Below the pieces are notes generated by a model, which was not told where the DNA came from, searched no databases, and was given only the letters and a program-made list of their open reading frames with translations. Below, piece by piece: positions 31,885 to 40,735 of a DNA stretch of 64,000 nt. The stretch comes from Chloroflexi bacterium 54-19 (GTDB lineage Bacteria > Chloroflexota > Chloroflexia > Chloroheliales > Chloroheliaceae), in contig MKTJ01000077.1 in NCBI GenBank assembly GCA_001898225.1, positions 380,352 to 444,351 on the forward strand. Reading direction: 5' to 3'. Position numbers and translations under genes: made by a program. How positions within the stretch are numbered: the first letter of the stretch is position 1; each line of letters opens with the position of its first letter.

Positions 31885-34104
31885 TTATTTGTACGTCGTT
31901 GCACTGTCCACCGGGGTCTCCTCGCTCCGCGTAGTAAGAGCCTGGATTTCCCCGGTTTGGGGATTGCGCCAGCAAGCCAGGTTGACCCTGTTGTTACCGA
32001 TTCGCAATCCGCGCAGGGTTAAATTTTCGAGGCTGGCCGGTAGCACCGGGTTGGCCCGGACGGTCTGATTATCACCGTCGGGTTGCAGGTCCAGCAAAGT
32101 CTGCAAAAGATAAGGTCCAGACCCGGCAGCCCACGCCTGGGGGCTACAACTGACCGGGTAAGCCGCCGGGGCGGCTTCTTCGATACCGTCTTCCACGCGG
32201 GGAAAGCCACAATAGAGTTCGGGCAGACGGCTATCGGGAAAAGTGGTTGCAGCGGCCAGGAGTTGTTCGACCAGGTCCAGGGTTTCCTTCTCGAAACCGT
32301 AGCGCCGCAGCCCCGCCGCTATCAGGGAGTTATCGTGCGGCCAGACGCTGCCGTTGTGATAGCTCATCGGGTTATAGGTCGGGTCGGCACTGCTCATGGT
32401 CCGAATCCCCCAGCCGCTTAAAAGGTCGGGCTGCATCAACCGGGCGGCGACAGGGGCCGCTTTGTCCTGGTCCACTATGCCGCTCCACAGGCAGTGGCCG
32501 GGATTAGAAGTAATATTGCGGACCTGTTTTTTCTGCCCGTCCAGGGCCTGGGCAAAGAATTGTTCTTCCGGCCACCAGAATTCCCGGTTAAAGGCTTCTT
32601 TCAAACGGGCGGCCTGGGTGTCCAGCGTTCCGGCCAGGGCCTGCTGGGAGGTATCCCCAAAGCGGCGCAGCACACGGGCGGTCGAGGTCAGGGCCGCGTA
32701 GTAGTAGCCCTGCACTTCCACCAGGGCAATCGGTCCCGCCGGGTGCGGTCCCAGCGACCCGCCCATTGACTCGTCGCTATCCTTCCAGCCCTGGTGCAAA
32801 ATCCCCCGCTCGGAGCGCCGGTTGAACTCGATAAAACCGTCACCGTCCATATCGCCGTAACGGGCGGCCCAATCCAACCCTTTCTCGACGGCGGGCCACA
32901 ACTCTTTGAAGAATTCCCGGTCGCCGGTCCATTCCAAGGTCAGGGCGTAGCACCAGATGAAAAGGAGGGTGCTATCCACCGAGCCGTAGTAGGGTCCGTG
33001 GGGCATTTCGCCGCTCAAGGTCATGTCCCCCCGGCGCAGTTCGTGCAAGATTTTGCCCGGTTCTTCATCCCGCCAGTCGTTAAACTCCTTACCCTGGTAC
33101 TGGGCGAGGGCGCGCAGGGTATCTCTGGCGATATTCACGTCCAGGCTCAGGGTCTGAATCGAGGCAATCAGGCTATCCCGGCCAAAAAACGAGAAATACC
33201 AGGGCAGTCCGGCGGTCATCACCATGTAATCGCCGGAACGCTGCAAGAGCGACCGCAAATCGAGACGGCTGGTCCGCATCAGGCGGTTAAAGAGAAAATC
33301 GTTGCTCTGGACGACCATGCAATCCTTTTCCCACTGTTCGAAGGTTGCATGGGCGGCGGCTACCTGCTGCGCGAACCTGCTATCAGTCAGGGGTCTAGCC
33401 GCAATGTCGTTTCCGGCCTGGACCGGGGAAGCGTTCAGGTTGAGAATGACAGCCTGTTCGGTCTGGAGTTCGAGCCGGTAGTGCAAGGCTACTTGCGGGA
33501 AGACCAGGCCATTGTGCGGGCTGACCACCTCGTTAATCTCGTAGGATTGGGGCGCCAGGCTGCTTTCGAATTGCAGCGCCCGCACCGGGATTTCCGGTTT
33601 GACCGGGTTCGAGCGAAATTGCAGTCGCTTCCCGCCGTCTCGCACTTCTACCTGCGAGGCGGTCCCTTCCAGGTGGCGAGGGTAGCCGCGCACCTCGAAA
33701 ATGTCGGCAAAATCAGCGCTAACCTTCAAAGTAAATTCGACGGTCAACGTTTCCGGGTGGAAGTTGGTAAATTTCAGTTCTTCCAGAAGCCCATTTTGGA
33801 CCTGCCGTTTACGGATGATGCTGACGGCGTGGGCCACGGCGGTCTGCGCCTGGGCAATACTTGAATCGAGCGCCTGCAACTGCGAGAAATACGGGCTACT
33901 CAGGTGAAAAGTGGCCGCGATGTTGTAGTCGGCGTTGTAGTTAAGGGCCTGGGGCGCCTGCCCGTTTATCGTCAGTTCCAGGTTGCTCAGGTAGCGCGTA
34001 TCTTCGAAATAAAGGCCGTGTCCCTCTATCCCGCTTTTAATTTCCCCGGTCCGGTCGCTAACCAGGAACATCTGGTCATCTTTCAGGGTAATTGTCTCAA
34101 TCAA
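31885..34104 (-). CDS. Amylo-alpha-1,6-glucosidase-like glycogen debranching protein
   Basis: A cytoplasmic protein of about 739 residues. The N-terminal GDE_N-type domain starts LIETITLKDDQMFLVSDRTG and contains IEGHGLYFEDTRYLSNLELT. The C-terminal (alpha/alpha)6 domain has MVMTAGLPWYFSFFGRDSLI, YYGSVDSTLLFIWCYALTLE, GWKDSDESMGG and YNPMSYHNGSVWPHDNSLIA, with candidate catalytic acids in these blocks. The TTG start at 34104 has GAAGG 8 nt upstream; longer frames reach into lacI. It probably trims branched or alpha-linked oligosaccharides brought in by the adjacent transporter. Confidence 0.88.
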   Translation of the reverse strand: MIETITLKDDQMFLVSDRTGEIKSGIEGHGLYFEDTRYLSNLELTINGQAPQALNYNADYNIAATFHLSSPYFSQLQALDSSIAQAQTAVAHAVSIIRKRQVQNGLLEELKFTNFHPETLTVEFTLKVSADFADIFEVRGYPRHLEGTASQVEVRDGGKRLQFRSNPVKPEIPVRALQFESSLAPQSYEINEVVSPHNGLVFPQVALHYRLELQTEQAVILNLNASPVQAGNDIAARPLTDSRFAQQVAAAHATFEQWEKDCMVVQSNDFLFNRLMRTSRLDLRSLLQRSGDYMVMTAGLPWYFSFFGRDSLIASIQTLSLDVNIARDTLRALAQYQGKEFNDWRDEEPGKILHELRRGDMTLSGEMPHGPYYGSVDSTLLFIWCYALTLEWTGDREFFKELWPAVEKGLDWAARYGDMDGDGFIEFNRRSERGILHQGWKDSDESMGGSLGPHPAGPIALVEVQGYYYAALTSTARVLRRFGDTSQQALAGTLDTQAARLKEAFNREFWWPEEQFFAQALDGQKKQVRNITSNPGHCLWSGIVDQDKAAPVAARLMQPDLLSGWGIRTMSSADPTYNPMSYHNGSVWPHDNSLIAAGLRRYGFEKETLDLVEQLLAAATTFPDSRLPELYCGFPRVEDGIEEAAPAAYPVSCSPQAWAAGSGPYLLQTLLDLQPDGDNQTVRANPVLPASLENLTLRGLRIGNNRVNLACWRNPQTGEIQALTTRSEETPVDSATTYK

Positions 34105-34234
34105 GGCGATACCTTCTAGCGATTTCCAAAAAATGGCCTTCCGCCCGGCTTTTCTAAAAACCGGGTACGCCAAATCCTGGTTCAGCCCTCCCACCTTATC
34201 CACGAGTGGGCCGAAGCTGATACGAGTAAAATTT

Positions 34235-35299
34235 TTAGGCCGAAGCCCGCACAATAAGTTCCGGCTGAAGCAAAACCTGTTTAGGTCCCACCAGGGTTGT
34301 CCCTGGGCCGGGTGTTAAGAGCGAAGCCGGTTCGTCCTGGTTTTTGATTAAGGCTACCAGCAAATCGAGTAGAACGGTGCAGGTCGAAGTAATTGGCTGG
34401 CGTAGAGTGGTTAAAGCAGGTTGTAGAAATGAAGCAAAAGGTAAATCGTCAAAACCGGTAACTGCTACCTGGTTTTCTCCCTTCCCGGGGGAAAATCCGA
34501 ACTTTGGTAACATCTCTAGCACATGTAGTGCCAGGTAATCGTTTCCGGCGATAATAGCAGTGGGCCGTTTGTCTTCTGGCAACTCCATCATTGGGCGCAA
34601 CACTGTTGCTACCGACTCTTCGTTTTGCAGGTTTTGTCCCAGAAGATGAGGGTCTTCGGTTAGCCCGGCGGTCTCTAAACCCTGCCGGTAGCCATCGTAA
34701 CGGTCGCGGGCATAGGCCAGGGTAAAAGGCTCGGCCAGGTAAGCGATTCGCCGGTGTCCGGTTTCGTGCAAATAAGCGACAACCTTGGCGACCCCGGCTT
34801 TACCGTCCACATCAACGAAGGGATAGTTCAGACGCTCGTAATCGAGCGACCGGCCAAAGGCCACGAAAGGCATTTTGAGAGATTGCAGGAGGGGGATGCG
34901 TTCGTCCTGCGGTTTGATGTCGGCCAGGATAATGCCGTCAACCCGGCCAGTCCCGGCCAGTTCCCGGTATATTTCTTCCAGGTTCCGGTTCTTGCCAACG
35001 AGCGTTACCAGCAGACTGAGGTCGTGCCGGAAACTGGCGAGGGCCAGCACCCCGGTAAATTCTTTGAAGAAGGGTTCAGCTTCCTGGTGGTCGTTGAGGA
35101 GCGGGGCAAAAGCTATGGTGTTAGTCTTTTTGCCCTGGAGGCTACGTGCGGCGGCGTTAGGATAGTAATTTAAATCCTCGGCAATCTGGACAATCATTTG
35201 CCGGGTATTTTCGTTAACATCGCTATAGCCATTCAAAGCCCGCGAGACGGTAGTTATGGAAACTCCGGCTTTTTTGGCGATGTCAAAAATAGTAGCCAC
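34235..35299 (-). CDS. LacI family transcriptional regulator
   Basis: A 354-residue repressor. The DNA-binding helix-turn-helix and hinge are at residues 1-60 (MATIFDIAKKAGVSITTVSR, then YYPNAAARSLQ). A periplasmic-binding-protein-like sensor domain follows with the DGIILADIKPQ and VAVTGFDDLPFASFLQPALT segments. It is the first gene of the carbohydrate operon and lies downstream of three LacI-type operators, so it most likely represses itself and the operon until a sugar from the transported oligosaccharide binds. Confidence 0.94.
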   Translation of the reverse strand: MATIFDIAKKAGVSITTVSRALNGYSDVNENTRQMIVQIAEDLNYYPNAAARSLQGKKTNTIAFAPLLNDHQEAEPFFKEFTGVLALASFRHDLSLLVTLVGKNRNLEEIYRELAGTGRVDGIILADIKPQDERIPLLQSLKMPFVAFGRSLDYERLNYPFVDVDGKAGVAKVVAYLHETGHRRIAYLAEPFTLAYARDRYDGYRQGLETAGLTEDPHLLGQNLQNEESVATVLRPMMELPEDKRPTAIIAGNDYLALHVLEMLPKFGFSPGKGENQVAVTGFDDLPFASFLQPALTTLRQPITSTCTVLLDLLVALIKNQDEPASLLTPGPGTTLVGPKQVLLQPELIVRASA

Positions 35300-35476
35300 G
35301 TCTTTGTAACTCCTCTTACGAAAATAAAAACCAGCAGGCTAATCCCGGTCTGCCCGGCCAATTAACCCTAAGTTTTTAGCAGGTTGTAGAACTTAACTTA
35401 AAGAATTTAAAGCGATTAAAAGAGAAAACCTGGTGTTGCGTTGTTCTGTTTCCAGGGACTTGGGCCTTACAGCCAT

Positions 35477-35561
35477 CCGAAACGTTTTGGAAGAACCTGT
35501 TAATAAGACCGAAACGTTTCCGGGTCAGCCTTATTATTGCCCAAAACGTTTCGGATGTCAA
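35477..35561 (-). promoter_or_regulatory. Promoter of the carbohydrate operon with three phased LacI operators
   Basis: On the minus strand: TTGACA (35561-35556), a 17-bp spacer, and AATAAT (35538-35533). Three sites share the AAACGTTT core: 35541-35554 (inside the spacer), 35509-35523 (just past the start site) and 35477-35490. Their centres are exactly 32 bp apart, and the outer two are inverted copies over 17 bp (CATCCGAAACGTTTTGG). The central CG and palindromic form are typical of LacI-family operators. The remainder of the 35300-35662 gap has no other clear feature. Confidence 0.85.
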
Positions 35562-35662
35562 GCCTTTTTTAAACCAAAATTCAGGGCTTTCAAATCCCGG
35601 TGCTACCGGCCATTCTTTGAGCCTCCCGTAGCGAGTATATAGCCCGGCCTGCCTTACTGGCC

Positions 35663-36697
35663 CTAAACCTGGCTTTCAGGTTGGATGGGCAGGTGCTGAC
35701 GGGCCAGTTCGAGCGGGGAATAATCAAAGTCTACCGGGTAAGCTACAGCCCGCATGGTCCGGGCTGCTTCCTGGGCCGCCAGGGCCATCAGGGTACCGTG
35801 GGCGGTCTCCTTGATGTCGCAAAGCATGGGAGTATTTTGCTCGACCGCCGCCACCAGTTCGAGGAAAAGGGCCTGGTAGCTTTCGGGCTTGTCGTGAACC
35901 GGGGTGACGGTCCGGTGTCCCTCGTGGTTTATCACTTCGATGGTGCCGAGATGTTCCTCGATGGTCATAATTCCCCGGCTGCCCCGGACAGTCACCATCG
36001 GGTGATAGCGGTCCGGCCCGGTTATGAAGATAGCCTGCTCGGTGCCGTTATACTCGGCAAAGACAATCGAGCCGTTCTCGACGGTCTGGCGGTAACGGGT
36101 TGCTCCGGTAAAGTCCACCCCGGCCATAATTCTTTCCGGTAATTTTCCAAACAGGTAGTTTGCCATGTCGAACCAGTGGACCGTCCACGACATAATGTCC
36201 CAACCATCCCCGACCCGCGATTCGAAAACGGGGTGTTCTCCGACCGCGCCTTCCTGCAAAAGCTGGCGCAGAGTCAGAAACAGGCTGTCATGACGGCGCT
36301 GGTGCCCGATTGCAAGCTTGACGTTATGTGCTTCGCAAGCTTCCTGCATAGCCTTGATTTCGGCGGCGTTCAGGGCAATCGGTTTCTCACAGACAATCCC
36401 TTTAACTCCGTTTTCGGCGGCTTCGATGGTAAGGGCGGAATGAAGGATAGGCCAGGTACAAATGCTCACGTAATCGGGCGTGACGGCGGCGTATAGCTCG
36501 GCGGTCGAGGCAAACAACTGGTTGGAGGGGAGTTTGAAGGTATCGCCAAAGGTTCTCAGGTTGTCGGGGGAAATATCGACACCAATAAGGGTAACATCAG
36601 GCCGGGCCGCCAGCCAGGAGTGCGCGTGGGCGTAGCCTATAGCGTGGCGTTCTTTGCCACCGTTGCGCTGGCCGCACCCGATTATAGCGACAAACAT
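35663..36697 (-). CDS. Gfo/Idh/MocA family oxidoreductase
   Basis: A 344-residue NAD(P)-dependent sugar or inositol dehydrogenase. The nucleotide-binding start is MFVAIIGCGQRNGGKERHAI. The family motif CEKPIALNAAEIKAMQEAC is at about residue 105, with the catalytic Lys in EKP. WTVHWFDMANYLFG supplies the active-site His region. It lies just upstream of the LacI operon and after a ThuA gene, so a role in sugar conversion is likely, with unknown substrate. Confidence 0.9.
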   Translation of the reverse strand: MFVAIIGCGQRNGGKERHAIGYAHAHSWLAARPDVTLIGVDISPDNLRTFGDTFKLPSNQLFASTAELYAAVTPDYVSICTWPILHSALTIEAAENGVKGIVCEKPIALNAAEIKAMQEACEAHNVKLAIGHQRRHDSLFLTLRQLLQEGAVGEHPVFESRVGDGWDIMSWTVHWFDMANYLFGKLPERIMAGVDFTGATRYRQTVENGSIVFAEYNGTEQAIFITGPDRYHPMVTVRGSRGIMTIEEHLGTIEVINHEGHRTVTPVHDKPESYQALFLELVAAVEQNTPMLCDIKETAHGTLMALAAQEAARTMRAVAYPVDFDYSPLELARQHLPIQPESQV

Positions 36698-36857
36698 GCG
36701 GATTGTGGCTCCTTTCCTATTTCAAGACTTTCTCTTAAAACACTCTTTTGATGGTACTTACGAGATTTTTAAGCGTTTTTCCAGGTTCAAAGCGAAAGTC
36801 GTAATATTTCGAAAATCTATGGTTAAGCAGGTTTTGTTTTGCAGACCGGGGTTTATC

Positions 36858-37598
36858 CTAAACGCTGCCGGGGATTTTTTCAAGGGCTGCCACGTTGCCC
36901 CGGATTGGCCTGTGCATGCTGGGTGAGGGTGCAGCCCACTGGCAGGCGTTCGCCAGCACCTTTTGGATTTCCGGTTGGAAGTAGGTCGGGTGTTCCTCGT
37001 GACCGGGCCGGAAATAGAAAATTTTTCCATTGCCCCGGTTGAAACAGCACCCGCTCCGAAAGACCTCGCCGCCCTGGAACCAGCTTATAAAGATAAGTTC
37101 GTCGGGGGCAGGTATATCAAAATGTTCGCCGTACATTTCTTCGTGCGGTAGTTCGATATATTCGCTCACCCCGGCGGCAATCGGGTGACCGGGCGCGACC
37201 ACCCACAGCCTTTCTTTGTTGGCATCCTCCCGCCACTTGGCGTCCCCGGTGGTGCCGATTAACCGCTGGAATACTTTCGCCATACAGGCCGAATGCAGCA
37301 CAATCAATCCCATCCCGCCCTGCAAAACCCGGCGCTGGACCCGCTCGACTATCTCGTCGCTTACTTCGTGGTTAGCGATATGGCTCCACCAGACCAGAAC
37401 ATCGGTATTTGCCAGCACATCTTCACTCAAGCCGTGTTCGGGTTGGTCGAGGGTGGCGGTCCGGACCGCGAAGCCGTAGTTTTTCAGGCCGTCCGCGATA
37501 GCGGTATGGATTCCTTCCGGGTAGACAGCGGCAATCCGGGGTTCCGCTGGTTCATGGCGGTATTCGTTCCAGACGGTTACACGTAATTTATTATTCAT
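36858..37598 (-). CDS. ThuA domain-containing protein
   Basis: A 246-residue protein of the ThuA (trehalose utilisation) family with a class I glutamine amidotransferase-like fold. Blocks: RVTVWNEYRHEPAEPRIAAV, ANTDVLVWWSHIANHEVSDE, LIVLHSACMAKVFQRLIGTT and KIFYFRPGHEEHPTYF. Related proteins occur next to Gfo/Idh/MocA dehydrogenases in sugar pathways, as here, and take part in keto-sugar metabolism; the exact reaction is not known. It follows the membrane protein gene by 13 bp. Confidence 0.9.
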   Translation of the reverse strand: MNNKLRVTVWNEYRHEPAEPRIAAVYPEGIHTAIADGLKNYGFAVRTATLDQPEHGLSEDVLANTDVLVWWSHIANHEVSDEIVERVQRRVLQGGMGLIVLHSACMAKVFQRLIGTTGDAKWREDANKERLWVVAPGHPIAAGVSEYIELPHEEMYGEHFDIPAPDELIFISWFQGGEVFRSGCCFNRGNGKIFYFRPGHEEHPTYFQPEIQKVLANACQWAAPSPSMHRPIRGNVAALEKIPGSV

Positions 37599-37611
37599 TA
37601 CTTCTCCTTAT

Positions 37612-38409
37612 TCAGGCCGGTTGGCGACGCCGCGAGTACCGGACCATCCAGATTGAGCAGCCCTGGGCCAGGAGCGCCACCAGCAGGGCGCAGCCAAAAG
37701 CGATAGCCGGGCCGTCCGGCTCGACCAGGCCCCCAAAGCAGACAAAAAAGGTGGCGAAGGTAAAAGCGCCGATAATAGTCCCCTGCAAATAGAGGCGAGT
37801 AGACCGGGGCCCTTGCAGGTGGTGGGTAAAGGCGGCCAGGATGCTGGCAAAGATTGGGAAAGGTGACAATAATCCGCTCAACCGAGGACCCAGAAATTCA
37901 GCGCTGGCGGTCAGGCCGACGACGAAAGTGGTGGCGAGAATCATCCGCCAGGCCAGGTCGTAGCGGAGCGTGGCAATACCCCTGGCTGTCTGCACGTCCC
38001 CGGCCCGGTTCCTTCCGGCGGACATTATCCAGCTTGCCAGGGCCAGGGTAGCTATTACGGCCAGGTAGGTTACAAGCAGGGGCGGAGAAATTTCCTGGAA
38101 AATAAAGGTCGCCACGAAGTACCCGGCCCAGCCAAGCAGGAGACAGGCGAGCCAGTTCAGTTTGAAAGAAAGTTCGTAATAGACCAGGCAGAAAATCGCT
38201 ACCGAGATAAGCCCGGCCAGGGTGCCGCTTGCCGCTCCTGCCGCGAAGTCGGTGCCGCGTTCTAGCGCCAGGTAGAGCGCGATTGGCCCGGAGGTAAGGG
38301 GTAACCCAGTCAGCCAGCCGCTCACGCTCGGCCCCCATTTGCGTCCGGCCTGGCTGACCAGCCAGATCAGGCAGGGAGTGAGGATTAGTTTCAGACCAAG
38401 TAGAACCAT
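37612..38409 (-). CDS. Multi-pass membrane protein
   Basis: A 265-residue protein with about eight hydrophobic helices. The N-terminus KLILTPCLIWLVSQAGRKWG is followed by GWLTGLPLTSGPIALYLALE. No known family is recognised with confidence. Its ATG directly follows the stop of the aldo/keto reductase (TAAATG), so translation is likely coupled. It belongs to the minus-strand run YcaQ-like, AKR, membrane protein, ThuA. Confidence 0.75.
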   Translation of the reverse strand: MVLLGLKLILTPCLIWLVSQAGRKWGPSVSGWLTGLPLTSGPIALYLALERGTDFAAGAASGTLAGLISVAIFCLVYYELSFKLNWLACLLLGWAGYFVATFIFQEISPPLLVTYLAVIATLALASWIMSAGRNRAGDVQTARGIATLRYDLAWRMILATTFVVGLTASAEFLGPRLSGLLSPFPIFASILAAFTHHLQGPRSTRLYLQGTIIGAFTFATFFVCFGGLVEPDGPAIAFGCALLVALLAQGCSIWMVRYSRRRQPA

Positions 38410-39372
38410 TTAAGGTTGGACCTGGTAGCGGCCTCCCACGGGTGGCGGCAAATTGTCGAGTTCGGCCAGGTCGGCGGTGGAAAGCGTGAGGTCGGCGGCT
38501 CCCAGGTTTTCTTCCAGGTACTTTTGACGTTTGGTCCCCGGAATCGGCACGACCTGTTCGCCCTGGGCCAGCACCCAGGCCAGCGCGACCTGGGCCGGGG
38601 TCGCCCCCAGCCCGTAGGCTACTGCTTCCACCCGGTCTACCAGGGCAAGGTTAGCCGTGAAGTTATCTCCCTGGAAACGGGGCAAATTGGCCCGGAAATC
38701 GGTCTGGGCGATGCTATCGGCGCGCCGGTATTGCCCGGTCAGGAAACCGCGACCCAGCGGCGAGAAAGGCAAGAAAGCCACGTTGTGGGCCTGGCACCAG
38801 GGGAGGATTTCGGCCAGTACGTCCCGCGTCCAGAGTGATAGCTCCGACTGCAAGGTGGCAAAAGGGAAGACCATGTAGGCCCTTTCGAGGGTCGGTACAT
38901 CACATTCCGAAAGACCTATCGCCCGCACTTTCCCCTCTTTGACCAATCCGGCCAGGGCCTCCATACTATCCTCGATTGGCACTTCAGGGTCGGGGCGGTG
39001 CAACTGGTAGAGGTCGATAACTTCCACGTCCAGCCGTTTTAACGACGCTTCGCAGGCTGCCCTGATGTAATCCGGCTTGGCGTTGCGGGCGTAGGTGTGG
39101 TGTTCGCGGTCGGTCACGACCAACCCGCACTTGGTGGCGAGGGTTACTTTTTCCCGGTAGCCATTCAGGGCCTTGCCGACCAGTTCTTCGTTTGTGTAGG
39201 GGCCATAGGCGTCGGCGGTATCGAACAGGGTCACGCCCAACTCGATAGCCCGGTGCATGACCTTGATAGACTCGGCGTCGTCCCCGGTGCCGTAAGCCCA
39301 CGACATGCCCATGCAGCCGAGGCCAATCGCGCCGACTTCAATCCCACTACTCCCCAGAATTCGCTTTTGCAT
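38410..39372 (-). CDS. Aldo/keto reductase (YajO/Tas-like)
   Basis: A 320-residue NADPH-dependent reductase. It starts MQKRILGSSGIEVGAIGLGC; the start at 39372 matches the family, whereas the frame to 39465 overlaps the upstream gene. The tetrad can be read as D and Y in LFDTADAYGPYTNEELVG, K in VTLATKCGLV and H in YQLHRPDPEVPIEDS. Other blocks: VRAIGLSECDVPTLERAY and QVVPIPGTKRQKYLEENLGA. AAGAGG sits almost directly before ATG, a short spacing. Confidence 0.92.
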   Translation of the reverse strand: MQKRILGSSGIEVGAIGLGCMGMSWAYGTGDDAESIKVMHRAIELGVTLFDTADAYGPYTNEELVGKALNGYREKVTLATKCGLVVTDREHHTYARNAKPDYIRAACEASLKRLDVEVIDLYQLHRPDPEVPIEDSMEALAGLVKEGKVRAIGLSECDVPTLERAYMVFPFATLQSELSLWTRDVLAEILPWCQAHNVAFLPFSPLGRGFLTGQYRRADSIAQTDFRANLPRFQGDNFTANLALVDRVEAVAYGLGATPAQVALAWVLAQGEQVVPIPGTKRQKYLEENLGAADLTLSTADLAELDNLPPPVGGRYQVQP

Positions 39373-39392
39373 TCCTCTTAACCTGTCTGAAT

Positions 39393-40640
39393 TTAGGCGG
39401 TGGTTTCGACCTGTTCCGCCAGGAGGCCGTTTATTATTTCGACCAGTTCGGGTGGGTCCGACCACCGGACCACTACTTCCGGGGTCTTGTGCCAGTCGGC
39501 AAATCCCTGGAAGGTTGATGCCAGAGCCTCGGCCAGTTCATCCGTAACGGCTACGCCGGGTTCGAGGTGCAGCTTTTTGACCTCGAAAACCTTCTCTTTG
39601 CGATAAGCCTTGGAGTCAATCCGTCCGACCAGTTGGCCTTTGTGCAGGATCGGCAGGGTAAAATAGCCGTAACGCCGTTTAGCTTCGGGCGTATAGCACT
39701 CAATTTTATAGTCAAAGCCGAAAGTAGTCAAAGCCCGGTCGCGGTCGGAAATCAATGGGTCGAAAGGCGACAGCAAAGCCGTCCTGTCAAAGTCGAATTT
39801 GCCATTACCGTCCAGGATGGATTCTATCATGGGTAAACTTTCCCTGTGGATATAGCCCGGTTGGTCCCAACCCTCAACCTTAACTTCTTCCACCTCGCCG
39901 CTTTCGACCAATACTTTCAGGGCTGTGAGGGTGTTTTTCTTTTGCCAGCGATAAAAGTAGGTGGTGAGCCAGGCCGGTTGGGCTACTCCCAGCGCCAGCA
40001 GGGCTTTGCGGGTAAAATTCAGTTCGATTTCAGCCTCGGCCAGGACCCTGGCGTCATCCCAATTGGGAAAAACCCGTTCCTGCAAATCATAAAAGCGCTG
40101 AAAACCCTGCCTTCTGGCGACAGCCAGGATTCCGGCGTTGAAAAGGACTTCCAGGGTCACTTTTTCCGGTTTCCAGTCCCACCACCCGGCCCCTTTTTTG
40201 CCTTCGGGGCGTTCGAAATCGGCGGAGCGGACCGGGCCGTTCTCCCGGACGTAAGACAGGAGTTTATCAACCTCGTCGCGGTGTTCGGCAATCCAACTGT
40301 GGGACTTTTCGCGGTTTAGCATCCGGTGGCGGTAAAGTGGGTAATCCTCGACCGGGAGCATACAGGCGGCGTGACTCCAGTACTCAAAAAGCTGGCCTTC
40401 CGCCAGCAGTTCATCCACCCAGGCCAGCGGGTATTCTCCCAACCGGCTCCAAAGCACCACGTAATGGCTGCGTTCAACTACACTGATAGTGTCAATTTGA
40501 AGCAGGTGCATTTGCCGGATGGTGTCCAGCACATCTTTTTTAGTGGCTTTTTTAGTATAGGGCCGGGCCAATCCGAGGCTTGCCAGCATAATTTTTTGGA
40601 CCGAAGCTTGACTCAGTTCAAGCACGCTAAACCTCCTCAA
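39393..40640 (-). CDS. YcaQ/AlkX-family winged-helix DNA glycosylase-like protein
   Basis: A 415-residue protein with tandem winged helices (HTH_42 family). The conserved N-terminal block is MHLLQIDTISVVERSHYVVL, with FEYWSHAACMLPVEDYPLYR soon after. The central part is basic and helical, and the C-terminal AFDPLISDRDRALTTFGFDY-type segment (here LLSPFDPLISDRDRALTTFG) fits. E. coli YcaQ unhooks alkylation-derived DNA crosslinks; this protein is in the same family, but activity was not shown for this branch. It lies between the alkylation-damage cluster and the AKR gene. Confidence 0.88.
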   Translation of the reverse strand: MRRFSVLELSQASVQKIMLASLGLARPYTKKATKKDVLDTIRQMHLLQIDTISVVERSHYVVLWSRLGEYPLAWVDELLAEGQLFEYWSHAACMLPVEDYPLYRHRMLNREKSHSWIAEHRDEVDKLLSYVRENGPVRSADFERPEGKKGAGWWDWKPEKVTLEVLFNAGILAVARRQGFQRFYDLQERVFPNWDDARVLAEAEIELNFTRKALLALGVAQPAWLTTYFYRWQKKNTLTALKVLVESGEVEEVKVEGWDQPGYIHRESLPMIESILDGNGKFDFDRTALLSPFDPLISDRDRALTTFGFDYKIECYTPEAKRRYGYFTLPILHKGQLVGRIDSKAYRKEKVFEVKKLHLEPGVAVTDELAEALASTFQGFADWHKTPEVVVRWSDPPELVEIINGLLAEQVETTA

Positions 40641-40735
40641 CGCACTAAATCAGAAACATCCTTTGGTCTATTTTAGCAAAAAACCGAACGGAAGTACTAA
40701 GCCAAACGATGTAATTTAGTATTTTGAGGTTAAAT

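Noticed and set aside
32794..33864. Plus-strand ORF of 356 codons
   Set aside because: Shadow of the debranching-like enzyme gene; no motif and no ribosome site.
35433..35642. Plus-strand ORF over the LacI operators
   Set aside because: It lies over the promoter/operator region and shows no coding signal.
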